Shown: one piece after another, positions 26,701 to 36,021 of the stretch
Position numbering within the stretch: the first letter of the stretch is position 1
How the letters are laid out: every line of letters begins with the position of its first letter
Assembly: GCA_905234685.1 (NCBI GenBank)
Contig: CAJOIR010000012.1
Span: forward strand, 1 to 49,135
Reading direction: 5' to 3'
From: Paludibacteraceae bacterium
GTDB taxonomy: Bacteria > Bacteroidota > Bacteroidia > Bacteroidales > Paludibacteraceae
Length of the DNA stretch: 49,135 nt
Made by a program: the position numbers and the translations under genes
The notes under the pieces: generated by a model
Told to the model about the DNA's origin: nothing
Databases searched by the model: none
Seen by the model: the letters and a program-made list of their open reading frames with translations, nothing else

Positions 26701-28562
26701 GATACCGTAAATTTGATATTGTGACCCATCTCCGACAACTTATGATTGCCGTCCTGATTACGCAACGCGCCTACATACGCACCGTCTGAAATGGTATAAA
26801 GGAAGTATCTCACTGCGTGAGCATCTGAACCTACCGTATATGCAGAGGAATACAATACACCTTCCTCCAACGAACCGGCGTATGCCAATGTTGAACCTGC
26901 TACAGCATTTAAGTAGTTGCCAGCCGTCTCATTGTTGGTGTTGTCTAGCCATACCGCACCGCTCCAACTGCCGTCTTCTGTCTGAGTCCATTTATATACA
27001 AGCCACTTGTTAGAGGGGGTATATGTCACTTTCTCTTCATTGCAACCTATAAGCACGCCCTCGGCTGTGACTGCTATATCCGACAATTTCAAATTGCCTT
27101 CGCTGCTGACAGTGCAGAAGTCGGTCGGCAGAGTTGCTTTTACTATCATTGTTGACGGGTTGATAAGATACAAATACGGATTCTTGCTGTCGTCAAGTGC
27201 AAGAACAAACATTGTAGTGTCGTTTCTCAATATAGAACGACGAATAGTCTTGTCCGCAAGAACATCTAACGCTTGAGTCACAGGTTCTGATAACACGAAC
27301 TTGCCCGGCATACCCAACCATGCATCTTGAACAGGATCGGGATAAGTATAATAGACCTCCTTTGGAGGCTCATAACTATCGCTCTCAAGGAAGATAAACG
27401 GGAAAGTTATAATGTTTGCCTTTACTTCAAGAGGCTGCTTGTATTCCTGATAAAGGTTATTATATCCTTCGCAGGATGCATCAAGAGAATAGTCGTTGCC
27501 AGGTTCAAGGTTCCCGAAGTAGAAAATACCATTATAGAGTGAGTCAACAGTATAATCAGCTATTTTCTTGCCACCTTTATAAAGAGTTACAATGGCACCA
27601 TTGCAAGGCACCCACTGGTCGTTGGTCTTTGGCGCATAGTTATATAGTTTGTGAACCATCTTCTCATGCATATCTTTGACAGTGCCGATGATATAACCTT
27701 TTGTGTCTTTGTCAGCATTGAAATAGTCAATGATACCACGATAGTAACTATAACCCTCCATCTTGCAGTAGTCATGGTTGAGTGCACGGTGACGAGCAGG
27801 CTGGTATGTGTGGAAATATCCCTCCTCCAAACCGCCTATCGCACCATGTTTGAGAACACCAAGATAACCTTTATAGCTCTTACCACTATATGCAGAAGTA
27901 CGAGTAGAACTACTACCATAAAAAGTTATATCTCCACGCAGACACATATTGGTAGCAGAATAATAACTCGAATGGTCGAAACCTGCTGCAAACATCTCCC
28001 AGCGATAAGGCCAAATGGCTTTACCAACTGCATAACACTCCTGCTCAAAAGTGGTAGTACGAGTGTCTTCTCCACGGAAAAGCCAAACAGGATAATTGGT
28101 AGTAGAGCCTTCTGTAGCCGCATTGGAGTGAACAGAAATGAACAAGTCTATGTTGTTAGCCTCAACCTCCTCGCATATCTCGGAAAGGTTTTTGTTGTAC
28201 TGAGTGTAATTAGGCAGGTTTTGATAGTTATCCCAAGAATAGTCAGGGTATTCGCCATTGACCTTTTGATATGGCCAAGGACCATTCTTTGTGCGAGAAT
28301 ACATAACAGAAGCACCAGCCTGTTTCAAACGCTCACCAAGATAAAGGCATTTCCAAAGATTAGTGTTAGACTCATAAAAACCACAAGTATCAGGCATACC
28401 TGTAGATGCAAGAGCAGGATACGGGATGGTAGCCATCGGTCGGTCGTTAGGACCAAAACTACCGTGGCCAGGATTAACATAGATACGCTTGCCTGTAAGG
28501 TCTGCTGCATTAAGTGCAAAGCAGAAAACAACAGCAGTAAAAATAAACAATAGTCGTTTCAT
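23796..28562 (-). CDS. Giant exported N-acetylmuramoyl-L-alanine amidase with four Big_2 domains
   Basis: This 1588-residue protein has a signal peptide (MKRLLFIFTAVVFCFALNAA). Residues 22-285 are an Amidase_3 domain that cuts the bond between MurNAc and the stem peptide. Zinc ligands are probably His33 (VNPGHG), Glu64 and His145 (ISVHSNA); Glu247 (GGLEEGYFH) fits the catalytic acid. A carboxypeptidase-regulatory-like domain follows (about 288-395), then propeller-like repeats to about 1180. Four Big_2 Ig-like domains lie at about 1185-1520, each with TWSSSNDAVATV-type cores, and a C-terminal segment LHVYDTNGRLVASG...SGVYIVRNG resembles a type IX sorting domain. It is the last gene of the unit and starts 12 bases after the propeller gene. 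Family is secure; target is inferred. Confidence 0.9.
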   Translation of the reverse strand: MKRLLFIFTAVVFCFALNAADLTGKRIYVNPGHGSFGPNDRPMATIPYPALASTGMPDTCGFYESNTNLWKCLYLGERLKQAGASVMYSRTKNGPWPYQKVNGEYPDYSWDNYQNLPNYTQYNKNLSEICEEVEANNIDLFISVHSNAATEGSTTNYPVWLFRGEDTRTTTFEQECYAVGKAIWPYRWEMFAAGFDHSSYYSATNMCLRGDITFYGSSSTRTSAYSGKSYKGYLGVLKHGAIGGLEEGYFHTYQPARHRALNHDYCKMEGYSYYRGIIDYFNADKDTKGYIIGTVKDMHEKMVHKLYNYAPKTNDQWVPCNGAIVTLYKGGKKIADYTVDSLYNGIFYFGNLEPGNDYSLDASCEGYNNLYQEYKQPLEVKANIITFPFIFLESDSYEPPKEVYYTYPDPVQDAWLGMPGKFVLSEPVTQALDVLADKTIRRSILRNDTTMFVLALDDSKNPYLYLINPSTMIVKATLPTDFCTVSSEGNLKLSDIAVTAEGVLIGCNEEKVTYTPSNKWLVYKWTQTEDGSWSGAVWLDNTNNETAGNYLNAVAGSTLAYAGSLEEGVLYSSAYTVGSDAHAVRYFLYTISDGAYVGALRNQDGNHKLSEMGHNIKFTVSPLGDNKVIITDDNIAPMEWEVVNATSSAPVITNTNIGGLNGISGISCFKYAKHSLMALPAVSDGKNTGVKLYDITNGFDKSQLVITVNTEIEAAAATYMFAAGTVKNADLTLWLEKDTTVSRFTTIGVDQPVIPNVNAYDLKMTYDAGAQEYYVTFEANADAAASIVFYQKGKEVGELNIGNIHKGHNGTSFNASNIKGFSGTPTNWAIRLEGDNVANWKQLHFDNSMLLSSTTRIFSNVDNSPESDYFGRIYIMRRAGSSASADRPKNGIYAFNQDYTPINNEVLKGGCEFGNPGRLTIDSEGYIYQADWADGYSGVYVINPSELEGSFTQFFQGSRNSAGLFTNNGVPVGSSTPGVNIYGNGADTKLIVYNEDAGGTLPANGLAIYNIGQPDGTILRTWGEAPSAVIPLSKQGNTEGTPLGTSHGVFVSQVRSAGNNNSAAASLMFYDYSGKCLLSSDLDPYKDIIDGSNGGGYALSQDESVLVLNGGSSQFYVFDVVWKGDTPVLNLRYEYKHGIASIRQMNFDYGGNLICSGETGWYVFTMPTDNNVTTIPAKKNLTMEKPFSGHVEGVLLDSDELTLTKGETTTLSATVMPEQATEKNVTWSSSNDAVATVADGVVTAVKSGEAVITVTTTEGNFKAECKITVITPVTGVSLNRESAEVIIGESLTLVATVAPDDADNKAVTWVSADTKVATVNNGVVTAVGVGSTTITVKTIDGEFTAACILTVKPIAVTGVEISEASLTLTVGDTHTLTATVKPDDATDKSVTWSSSAPAVATVVDGVVTAVAAGEAVITAKTVDGEFTATCAVKVEKAPVPVTGVSLDKSVLELSVGGIAALEAIVAPADADNKAVVWSSSNDAVVTVADGLVTAVAEGNAVITVRTEDGGFTAECNVKVTVVDGLEELSVNGIYYRNNVIYNDNALSLHVYDTNGRLVASGNGNIDMSSMQSGVYIVRNGNLGMKIMR

Positions 28563-28574
28563 AGCCCAGCCTCC

Positions 28575-29483
28575 TTACTTTACGTTAATCATATAAGTTT
28601 CGCCATTGTCGGTAGAGAACACAATATGCTTGCCATCTTGAGAAGCATACGGGTACATAGCTATGAGATCGTCAGTCGTAAGACGCTGCATCTCATTATT
28701 GAGATTATAAACCACAATAGCGGATTCAGTAACCACTTCTCCGTTGTCACGGTCTGCCATAGCAACAAGAGTACTGTTGTCAAGCCATTTTGCAGCACGG
28801 CATTGGCGAGCAATAAACTGCGGATTCTTGCCATCTATACCTGCAACATAGCATCCTTCACCTGCAACATAGTAGGTGATATGCTTACCATCAGGACTGA
28901 CAGAAGGCCATATATAACTTTTATCCGTGCCATTGGGCGAGAGTTGCTCGGTTTTACTGCCACGAGTAATCATAAGTTGACCGTTGCTGATGCTGAGCAC
29001 AGGAGCTGCTTCTGTCTTCTGTGTCTGGTCAAGAGCAATACGACTCGCCTTCTTACCATTTACAACAGAGATAGTGTTGCGGTGAATAGAAATACCTTGC
29101 AAGTCACGCGTCGGCGGCAAGAGCACCATTTTCTGGCGCGTCGAGAGAGTTTGACGCATAAGTTTTTGAACACGCATACGGTTCTCGTTGTAACTCGTCT
29201 CACGATAGACAACATCCTTGCCATCGTCAGAGATTCTGACATTGTAGCCAGCACCTGCAGCTTCGGATATTATATCGATCTCGCCCGAAGCGAGGTCGAA
29301 ACGCTGCAACCCTTGGTTAGAGCCTGTAGTGAGAAGCAGATAACTGCCGTCAGGAGCAATACCTGCCACCTTGGCATCTTCATTTTCAGGTGTAGCAATC
29401 TTATTTATAGATGCTACTTCGAGAATCTGTGCATTGACCATAGCTGCTATAGTCAATGCAATAATAAAGAAAATCTTTTTCAT
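28575..29483 (-). CDS. Exported TolB/WD40-like beta-propeller protein
   Basis: This 302-residue protein has a signal peptide (MKKIFFIIALTIAAMVNAQ) and no lipobox, so it is probably periplasmic or secreted. The mature part repeats blades of the type APDGSYLLLTTGSNQGLQRFD, SDDGKDVVYRE, SPDGKHITYYVAGEG, SQDGKHIVFSTDNGE, the PD40/TolB pattern. Six blades fit the length. Such propellers usually mediate protein contacts rather than catalysis. It sits between the GHL10 gene (31 bases upstream) and the amidase gene (12 bases downstream). It may scaffold those two enzymes; that is an inference from position alone. Confidence 0.85.
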   Translation of the reverse strand: MKKIFFIIALTIAAMVNAQILEVASINKIATPENEDAKVAGIAPDGSYLLLTTGSNQGLQRFDLASGEIDIISEAAGAGYNVRISDDGKDVVYRETSYNENRMRVQKLMRQTLSTRQKMVLLPPTRDLQGISIHRNTISVVNGKKASRIALDQTQKTEAAPVLSISNGQLMITRGSKTEQLSPNGTDKSYIWPSVSPDGKHITYYVAGEGCYVAGIDGKNPQFIARQCRAAKWLDNSTLVAMADRDNGEVVTESAIVVYNLNNEMQRLTTDDLIAMYPYASQDGKHIVFSTDNGETYMINVK

Positions 29484-29514
29484 GGTTGTTGATTATGTTA
29501 AGTTAATTATAGCG

Positions 29515-32394
29515 TTAAATTATCACTTTTTTCACTATATTGTTTGTCTTTACTATATATGCTCCTTTAGGCAGTGTAGCATGACAGGCATTCTCTGCAT
29601 CAATGGAGAGTATAGGTTGCCCTGCCAGAGAATATACATCAACATGTTTCTTCCCCGAAAAAGATATATCTATGCCATCACTGACAACACTGATAGTCAT
29701 ATTATCTTCTTCCAACTGCTGTACACCTGTACCTGCAGGAATAAACGTGTATTTATATGCAGCTATACCATTATTAGGAGCAAGCAAATAGACATAAGCA
29801 TCATTGCCTGTCACATTAACGGCAAAATCGATAGTATATGTCTGGTTGTCGTTACTACCTAATGCAGGCGTAGCATCATATATGCGCACTGCGTCGGCAA
29901 GACCTTCTGTCACATCGTATGTCTCAAACCCACCGTAGATGTCAGCAGGTGTGAGTATGTATTTATGCCCTCCTAGTACAAACCATCCTGCACCCGATAC
30001 TCTAACGGACTTTGGTTTCACACTACCTGACCAACTCTCAAGCAACTCACCTGTTGCTATAGAGTGAACAGTTGCCGGTTCACCTGCGACTGAAGCAATG
30101 AAACGATTGGCATCAATGGGCATTGCCTTGGCAGAAATACCCACAGGCAAATCACTATTGATTACAACCGATTGTTCTCCCATCTGAGAGTTAGAATAAG
30201 GCATATACAACAACTTGTGATTTACATTACTAAGAGAAAGCATTATGCCTTGATTACCGAAACTACCAAGCGGATAGAAATAGTCAGTGCGCCCAAACTC
30301 CGGATTGCTGTAAGAAGCAATGCTCACAGGATCACCAGTTCCAGGAGTGGTTTTGTAGATGCTAATATTACTTGCATTCGTTGCACTGTTGCCAAACAGC
30401 ATCACTCCATCATCAGTGATACGCAGATTGTACCACACAAAGTATGTCTCTTTCAAATTCACCGTCTTTTGAAGAGCAGCATCTGCAGCATTGAGTACAT
30501 AGTACTCGTAGTCTGCTCCGTTTGAGACATAGAGTTTGCCATCGTAATATGCAATACTGCGATGAGCTACCCCCTCTTTCATAAAACGACTATCAACAAG
30601 TGTCTTCTGCCAAAGCAATTCTCGTGAGAGTGTGCCGTCTTGAAGAGTCATTGTGTCGGATAGCGCGCTAAAAGAGGCAGTATAGGTGGCATTTTGAGTG
30701 ACTGTAACAGAGCGGGGATTGTCGGTGTTGTTGTCTTGCCAATGAGTGAACTCATATCCGAACTTTGGTTTAGCCACAAGAGAGGCTACAGCACCCTGCA
30801 TATATTCTCCTCCTCCAGTGACACTGCCTTTTGATTCGTCTTCTGATTTGACAATAATGGTATAAACGGGCAACTCAGCTGCATCGTTGAGATACGTAGC
30901 AGAAGACTCGTTGCCATATCTATCCATAGCACAGACAGCTATTGTCATATCGTTAAGATTAGTTGCTCCTGTAATAGTCATACTCTTGGCATAGACCATA
31001 CCCAGCAGGTAGTCGCCAGAGCCAAGTGCCAATGTGTGATTAGTGCCTTTAGGAAACATATACACAGAGAAACGCTCGGCAGTGGAATGAGTCCAACTGA
31101 CAGTAGTGCTTGTGAGCTTCAGATCAGCAACAGCTGCAGGCATAGTGGTTGTTTTCCATGTGACAGCAGGAATTAGAGCTGGCTTGGCAAATTTGGTTTT
31201 TGCAAGATTCTGACAAGTGAGTTCACCATCGAATTTGAGATAAGTGTTAGTATTGTAAAATATGCTGCCAGGAGCATCATAAGGTGCATATTTTCTGTTG
31301 TCATCAATCTCAAGCCCCAACTCGTCTGCTCCAAAACGGTAGCTCGCCTGAGAAATATACAGGTGAGTACGCTTGCCATCGGTGCGACGGTCACAGAGTG
31401 TCTTGACCGATTCTCCCCACCACTTGCAAAGAACATCGTAGTCGGTAGTGGTGGTAGTGGTAGCCCAATAAACCTGCGGAGCAAGATAGTCAAGGTAGCC
31501 GCCATTGACCCATGCAAGGGGGTCACAATAGAGTGAAGTATAAGGGTCACCGCCACGAATACCTGAAGGCAGAGTGAGACCATACTTGGCAGCAGCAGAG
31601 GAATCCATTGAATATATACCACCCGGCCCCATACCAAGTTTCACCCAGGGCTTAACATTTTGTATCTCATCATAGAGAGTATGTATGACAGTGTTAACAT
31701 TCTCACGACGCCAATCAGCAAGAGATTGTGTAGAGGGTTTGTACTTCGCTTGCGAAGCCGCATCTTCGGTGGTCGTGCCTCCGTAAGCATAGAAGTAGTC
31801 ATCCATGAGAATACCGTCAATGTCGTATTTTGTAACTATTTCCATGAGCACTTTTACCACGTAAGCGCGTGCCTCAGGTATTCCCGGGTCAATGATAGTG
31901 CCAGAGAAAGTGCCGTTGTCGTAAGTAAGAAGCCAGTCTGGGTGTTCCTTACGAAGAGGATCATTAGTTCCAAAACTGCCTGCATTGACCTCATAACGGA
32001 AAGGATTGACCCAAGCATGCACCTCCATACCGCGTTTATGACCTTCCTCTACTGCAAACAGAAGAGGGTCGTAGCCAGGGTCTTTGCCACGAGTGCCTGT
32101 CAGATACTGCCCCCAAGGCTCGTACGAAGAGGCATAATATGCATCAGAAGTCGGTCGAACCTGAAGGCAAAAAGCATTCAGATTACCTGCCTTGAGTTGG
32201 TCAAGTATGTCAGTCATCTCCTTCTTCTGGGTAGCTATCTGAGAAGCATTGCCAGTAGTAGTAACACGTGACTTAGGCCAGTCAATAGCATAGTGAGTAG
32301 TGAACCATGTGGCTCGAAACTCACGCTTAGGACTCTCTGCAAAAAGGAATATCACAGAGAACAGAAGCGCCGACAATAAATAAAGTTTTTTCAT
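29515..32394 (-). CDS. GHL10 (DigH/YddW-like) glycosidase with propeller and sorting tail
   Basis: The start MKKLYLLSALLFSVIFLFAE (32394) gives 959 residues with a signal peptide; an ATG 6 codons upstream overlaps the previous stop. Residues 24-400 are the GHL10 TIM barrel: KREFRATWFTTH, NAFCLQVRPTSDAYY, EVHAWVNPFRYE, and IDGILMDDYFYAY (Asp193, 198 and 199), the putative acid/base region. A fibronectin-like stretch, an InlB B-repeat-like segment (GYEFTHWQDNNTDNPRSVTV), a propeller-like region and a tail resembling a type IX sorting domain (VDVYSLAGQPILSID...KGAYIVKTN) follow. GHL10 includes DigH, which cuts peptidoglycan strands lacking stem peptides. The amidase in the same unit would make such strands. 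Confidence 0.88.
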   Translation of the reverse strand: MKKLYLLSALLFSVIFLFAESPKREFRATWFTTHYAIDWPKSRVTTTGNASQIATQKKEMTDILDQLKAGNLNAFCLQVRPTSDAYYASSYEPWGQYLTGTRGKDPGYDPLLFAVEEGHKRGMEVHAWVNPFRYEVNAGSFGTNDPLRKEHPDWLLTYDNGTFSGTIIDPGIPEARAYVVKVLMEIVTKYDIDGILMDDYFYAYGGTTTEDAASQAKYKPSTQSLADWRRENVNTVIHTLYDEIQNVKPWVKLGMGPGGIYSMDSSAAAKYGLTLPSGIRGGDPYTSLYCDPLAWVNGGYLDYLAPQVYWATTTTTTDYDVLCKWWGESVKTLCDRRTDGKRTHLYISQASYRFGADELGLEIDDNRKYAPYDAPGSIFYNTNTYLKFDGELTCQNLAKTKFAKPALIPAVTWKTTTMPAAVADLKLTSTTVSWTHSTAERFSVYMFPKGTNHTLALGSGDYLLGMVYAKSMTITGATNLNDMTIAVCAMDRYGNESSATYLNDAAELPVYTIIVKSEDESKGSVTGGGEYMQGAVASLVAKPKFGYEFTHWQDNNTDNPRSVTVTQNATYTASFSALSDTMTLQDGTLSRELLWQKTLVDSRFMKEGVAHRSIAYYDGKLYVSNGADYEYYVLNAADAALQKTVNLKETYFVWYNLRITDDGVMLFGNSATNASNISIYKTTPGTGDPVSIASYSNPEFGRTDYFYPLGSFGNQGIMLSLSNVNHKLLYMPYSNSQMGEQSVVINSDLPVGISAKAMPIDANRFIASVAGEPATVHSIATGELLESWSGSVKPKSVRVSGAGWFVLGGHKYILTPADIYGGFETYDVTEGLADAVRIYDATPALGSNDNQTYTIDFAVNVTGNDAYVYLLAPNNGIAAYKYTFIPAGTGVQQLEEDNMTISVVSDGIDISFSGKKHVDVYSLAGQPILSIDAENACHATLPKGAYIVKTNNIVKKVII

Positions 32395-32408
32395 GGTATT
32401 TAAAATAA

Positions 32409-33731
32409 TCACTTTCTGCGCTTACGTTGTTGCGCTTTCTGACGATTGCGCTTGTTGACAAACTGCATGACAACAAACACAATAAGCATAATAAGCACAA
32501 CTACAACGACAAGTAACATGGTGTTTGAAAGGTTATCACCTTTCACACGATTCCACATCTTGACAAGTTCTTCATTCATATCACCTGCATCGTGCATCAG
32601 TGCGCAACGCTCAATAATAGTCTTGTCAGGGTAAAGCACAGGGTTGGCATGAACTGAAGTGGCCTCCTCACCGAAGAAATAACTCAAGTCAAGAGGATTT
32701 TCCCATGTTTCAGAATCATCGACCCACTCAAGCACTTCCGGAGTAGCGATAACAGATACATAGCCGATGAAGTCCATGTTCTTTATAGCATTTTCAGGTA
32801 TACACATGTAGTTGATGAACCAGGAGGCAGCCTTCTCATTCTTTGCATATTTAGGTATGCACCATCCGTCGAACCAAACATTACTACCTTCTTCAGGCAC
32901 AATATACTTAAGTTCGAGTCCTACTTCTGCCGCCTCATCAATAGCCCACTGTGCATCGCCAGACCAAGACAGATTCATCCAAGTCTTACCCTTGGTCATC
33001 TCCTCCTTGCCGAAGTCAACCTCCCAACCAGCAACATTCTTCTTTGCAGCAAGCAATACCTCCTCAACACGAGCGATACGTTCAGGAGTGACAGTCTCAA
33101 CAAGTTCGTCACGGGTGACAACACCTGCTGCAATTTCATCACGATAAGCATAGAGCACCATGACTGAATATACATCGCGGAAGGCATCTTTCATGTAAAT
33201 CTTACCTTCAAACTTCGGGTTGAGAATAGCTCCCCACGAACGCAGTTCTTCGTCTTGCACAAATTTGGGATTGTAGATGAAGCCTGTAGTGCCCCACATG
33301 TAGCCTACCGTGTAGTCACTCACATCTTCTGTCTTCGACATCTTGCTGAACTTCTCCACAGCAAACGGAGCTACATTATCGAAGTATCTGAGTTCAATTG
33401 GAATGATGTCTTTCTGAATCTTCTTCAATAGGTTAGCCTTGAGCATGCGCTCTATGATATACTCAGAAGGGCAGATAACGTCGTAGTCTTCGTGACCCAC
33501 CTCTATCTCGGTGAGCATAGACTCGTTGATATCAAAGGTCTGATAGATGATTTCCACATCTTCACCCGTCATCTGTTTATACCATTCGGGGAAAGACTTG
33601 AGTACATCCTCATCGATATAATCAGCCCAGTTATAGACTTTGAGCGTATGCTCACGGTCAGCTGCGAAAGCCGAAGAAACAATGCCTGCCAAAAGAAGCA
33701 GTGACATCAAAAGAGAACTAATCTTTTTCAT
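32409..33731 (-). CDS. Polyamine-type (PotD-like) binding protein with C-terminal membrane anchor
   Basis: This 440-residue protein has a signal peptide (MKKISSLLMSLLLLAGIVSSAFA). The body is a class D/PotD-like periplasmic binding protein: LKVYNWADYIDEDVLKSF, SEYIIERMLKANLL, GYMWGTTGFIYNPKFV, LSWSGDAQWAIDEA, WCIPKYAKNEKAA are typical. Unusually, residues about 400-425 form a hydrophobic helix (NTMLLVVVVVLIMLIVFVVM) and the last 17 residues are very basic, so it should be anchored in the inner membrane facing the periplasm. No potA, B or C permease gene is adjacent. It starts 30 bases after the BACON gene and ends 14 bases before the GHL10 gene. Ligand uncertain; a polyamine is a family-based guess. 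Confidence 0.85.
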   Translation of the reverse strand: MKKISSLLMSLLLLAGIVSSAFAADREHTLKVYNWADYIDEDVLKSFPEWYKQMTGEDVEIIYQTFDINESMLTEIEVGHEDYDVICPSEYIIERMLKANLLKKIQKDIIPIELRYFDNVAPFAVEKFSKMSKTEDVSDYTVGYMWGTTGFIYNPKFVQDEELRSWGAILNPKFEGKIYMKDAFRDVYSVMVLYAYRDEIAAGVVTRDELVETVTPERIARVEEVLLAAKKNVAGWEVDFGKEEMTKGKTWMNLSWSGDAQWAIDEAAEVGLELKYIVPEEGSNVWFDGWCIPKYAKNEKAASWFINYMCIPENAIKNMDFIGYVSVIATPEVLEWVDDSETWENPLDLSYFFGEEATSVHANPVLYPDKTIIERCALMHDAGDMNEELVKMWNRVKGDNLSNTMLLVVVVVLIMLIVFVVMQFVNKRNRQKAQQRKRRK

Positions 33732-33761
33732 TACTATTATATTGATTTTGTTTTAAAATTA

Positions 33762-35975
33762 TCACATGTCGCATATAAGGCGTACGGGGAGACCTTTGTG
33801 GCAATTTTCACCTCCCAATGCGCTTACTTCTGAATAGCCGAAATACAATGTCCTCGCCAAGTCTTCTCCATCATTTTTAGTACTTGTCCAATAGCGTGGT
33901 ACCATATTGATTAAAGATACTGTTTTCCCGTCTCTGAAGCCTGCAATGGGAAGGAATACAGCACCTTTCGCTTCCAGTTTCTGCCAGCGGGCAACGGTAT
34001 AGTTGTTTATATCAAAACTTGATGGATCAGGAGTGAAGCTTACTTCGCTATTAGCCACCCAGTCGTCTGGCAGTAGCACATATCCTTTCACACCGAAGAC
34101 GGTGGCAAGACCACGGAGTTGGCCGGCTTTGTCACGTTTGGAAAGTATATATTCCAACTCATAGGCAGATGGTGTGCGCCAGTCATAGGTGCCTTCCTTG
34201 TTAATGGTGTTCACACTCCAATCAACGAAAGTTTTGTAGTCTGCATCGTTGACTGAGGAGAGTGTGGGATTGCTGCCGGTGCCCCAGCCGAAGAGGTCAA
34301 TCCACCCTTGGTAGGTACTGGAAATTTTTGTATTTGATGATTTCTGATTTAAACTGCCATTATTGCCATATACATTGCCTGCCGTATCATCACCAACAAA
34401 GCTGAACTGCTGATCGGTTACAGACCACGTATTGTCATACGCCCGGTATATGAGGTTGCCTCTTGAGAAATACACTTTCTTTGTGGGGCTGATACTAAAA
34501 GGCTTTCGCATGTAAACTCTGCTTGGAATGCCATCTCTGGTGACATTTATATCTTTTTTTATAACGTTTCCTTTTGTGGTTTTGATAGTAATCACCGCCT
34601 CCGAATTGTTAGCATCTTTAGCTTTCGGTACACTTATATTGAGAGTAGCGGTGCCACTTAATGAAATCCAGTCTGAATATGCCACATCGGAGTTGGAAGA
34701 TGTTATAGTCCAAGATGTGTTACTTTCAACAGTTATTTGGAAATCGCCGCCTTCGCAAGCTGAATGTATTGATTCCTTGTTGACAGAGAGTGTGGGTATT
34801 TCTCTTGCCTCACGGCGCACACTGATGACGGCCTTCTCGTTGCCAAAACTGCTCTTGATGGTGATAGAACCTGTTGATTCCTTATTCTCATCGGTAGACA
34901 AGACAGTGACAACCACGCTTGTATTGCCATCGGCAGACATCTTGGACATATTGAAGAATGAGCCTGACTGAGTGGCAGTCCACGGGTAGTTGCTTGTGAT
35001 AGTAACCTGATACTTGCCTCCGTCAGCAGGTGCCTCTATCTTCTGCTTTGAGACAGATAGCGAAGCGGCAGCCTTGCCTTTGCGGGTGACTGTCACCTGC
35101 ACTATGACGGGTTTATAGTTGTCAGTGCGTACTTCTTCAACAGTGATAATGCCTGTAGCATCATTAACACTGGTAGCAGGATTGACAGTAATACCGAATT
35201 GTCCGTTGTTTTCATTCTCAGTAGTGCCGAAAAGTTCAATCCATTCAGCATCCCAGTTTTTAGAGACTTTCCATCGAGCGTTGCTCTCCACGTTGACAGT
35301 AAAAGTGCCTCCATCGGCAGAAGCCTCTATGTTTACCGGGTCAACAACGAGTGAGGTGGCTTCTGTACTTCCACGAGTGACAAGAATTTGCTGCTCACCA
35401 GCCTCCTTACCTTCGCCATAAGGCGCAACTTTAATGATTGCAGTGGTTTCTTCAGGCGTAGTAGCCGCATCAATAGTGAGAGTGATGTTGTCGTTGTTCT
35501 GACTCACACCCTTGCTCACATGCGCCCATGAGGCGTTGCTTGAGATTGACCATTTGATGTTACTCTCGACCATGACGGTGTAAGTACCGCCCTCTTTCGG
35601 AGTGTTAATCTCGGTCTCAGAAGTGACAAGCAACGAGGCAGGTGCCTTTGCATCGCGGGTGATGACGAGTTCTACTGTTTCCTCACCGCAAGTGAAGACC
35701 ACTTTAGACTTGCTCTCAGTGCTCTCTTTGTTAGCCGCAATCTTAATATCCACCTCGACCGTGCCTGCTTCGCCTGATGTTGGTGTGACCTTCACCCACG
35801 AGACATCAGCCGCTGCAGACCATGCCGCAGGAGCATTGAGTGTTATAGTGTAGTCACCGCCAAGGTCCGGACAAGTGATTACAGCGGGGTTAAGAGTGAG
35901 TTTCAATTCGGGTTCAGTGTTCTTGCATGCAACAAAGAGAATTGCAGCAAGAAGGACGTAGAAAAGACGTTTCAT
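33762..35975 (-). CDS. Five-BACON lipoprotein with C-terminal paralogous module
   Basis: This 737-residue protein has lipobox FVAC (Cys17) and is lipid-anchored. Five BACON beta domains follow, roughly at residues 22-112, 113-205, 206-302, 303-394 and 395-487. Each has the strand pattern ending in V-T-R (VITRDA, LVTRGS, VTRKG, VRREA, VTRDG) and the WS/WTI motif with SNASW or SNTSW. The C-terminal about 250 residues (VYFSRGNLIYRA, DLFGWGTG, GAVFLPIAGFRDGKT, RYWTSTKN, GLPVRL) match the module in the protein at 7797-9197. It is the first gene of the five-gene unit and follows a promoter at 36022-36051. It may bind glycan or mucin at the surface; the C-terminal role is unknown. Confidence 0.88.
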   Translation of the reverse strand: MKRLFYVLLAAILFVACKNTEPELKLTLNPAVITCPDLGGDYTITLNAPAAWSAAADVSWVKVTPTSGEAGTVEVDIKIAANKESTESKSKVVFTCGEETVELVITRDAKAPASLLVTSETEINTPKEGGTYTVMVESNIKWSISSNASWAHVSKGVSQNNDNITLTIDAATTPEETTAIIKVAPYGEGKEAGEQQILVTRGSTEATSLVVDPVNIEASADGGTFTVNVESNARWKVSKNWDAEWIELFGTTENENNGQFGITVNPATSVNDATGIITVEEVRTDNYKPVIVQVTVTRKGKAAASLSVSKQKIEAPADGGKYQVTITSNYPWTATQSGSFFNMSKMSADGNTSVVVTVLSTDENKESTGSITIKSSFGNEKAVISVRREAREIPTLSVNKESIHSACEGGDFQITVESNTSWTITSSNSDVAYSDWISLSGTATLNISVPKAKDANNSEAVITIKTTKGNVIKKDINVTRDGIPSRVYMRKPFSISPTKKVYFSRGNLIYRAYDNTWSVTDQQFSFVGDDTAGNVYGNNGSLNQKSSNTKISSTYQGWIDLFGWGTGSNPTLSSVNDADYKTFVDWSVNTINKEGTYDWRTPSAYELEYILSKRDKAGQLRGLATVFGVKGYVLLPDDWVANSEVSFTPDPSSFDINNYTVARWQKLEAKGAVFLPIAGFRDGKTVSLINMVPRYWTSTKNDGEDLARTLYFGYSEVSALGGENCHKGLPVRLICDM

Positions 35976-36021
35976 AATATCACAAAAGTCGTGTTATTAA
36001 AGTTCATTATATAATCAGCGA

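Noticed and set aside
27651..28553. Plus-strand open frame of 300 codons opposite the amidase N-terminus
   Set aside because: Lies fully antisense to the zinc-ligand-bearing amidase domain and shows no domain of its own.
28626..29492. Plus-strand open frame of 288 codons opposite the propeller gene
   Set aside because: Antisense to a gene with signal peptide and clear PD40-type repeats; no promoter or motif in its own frame.
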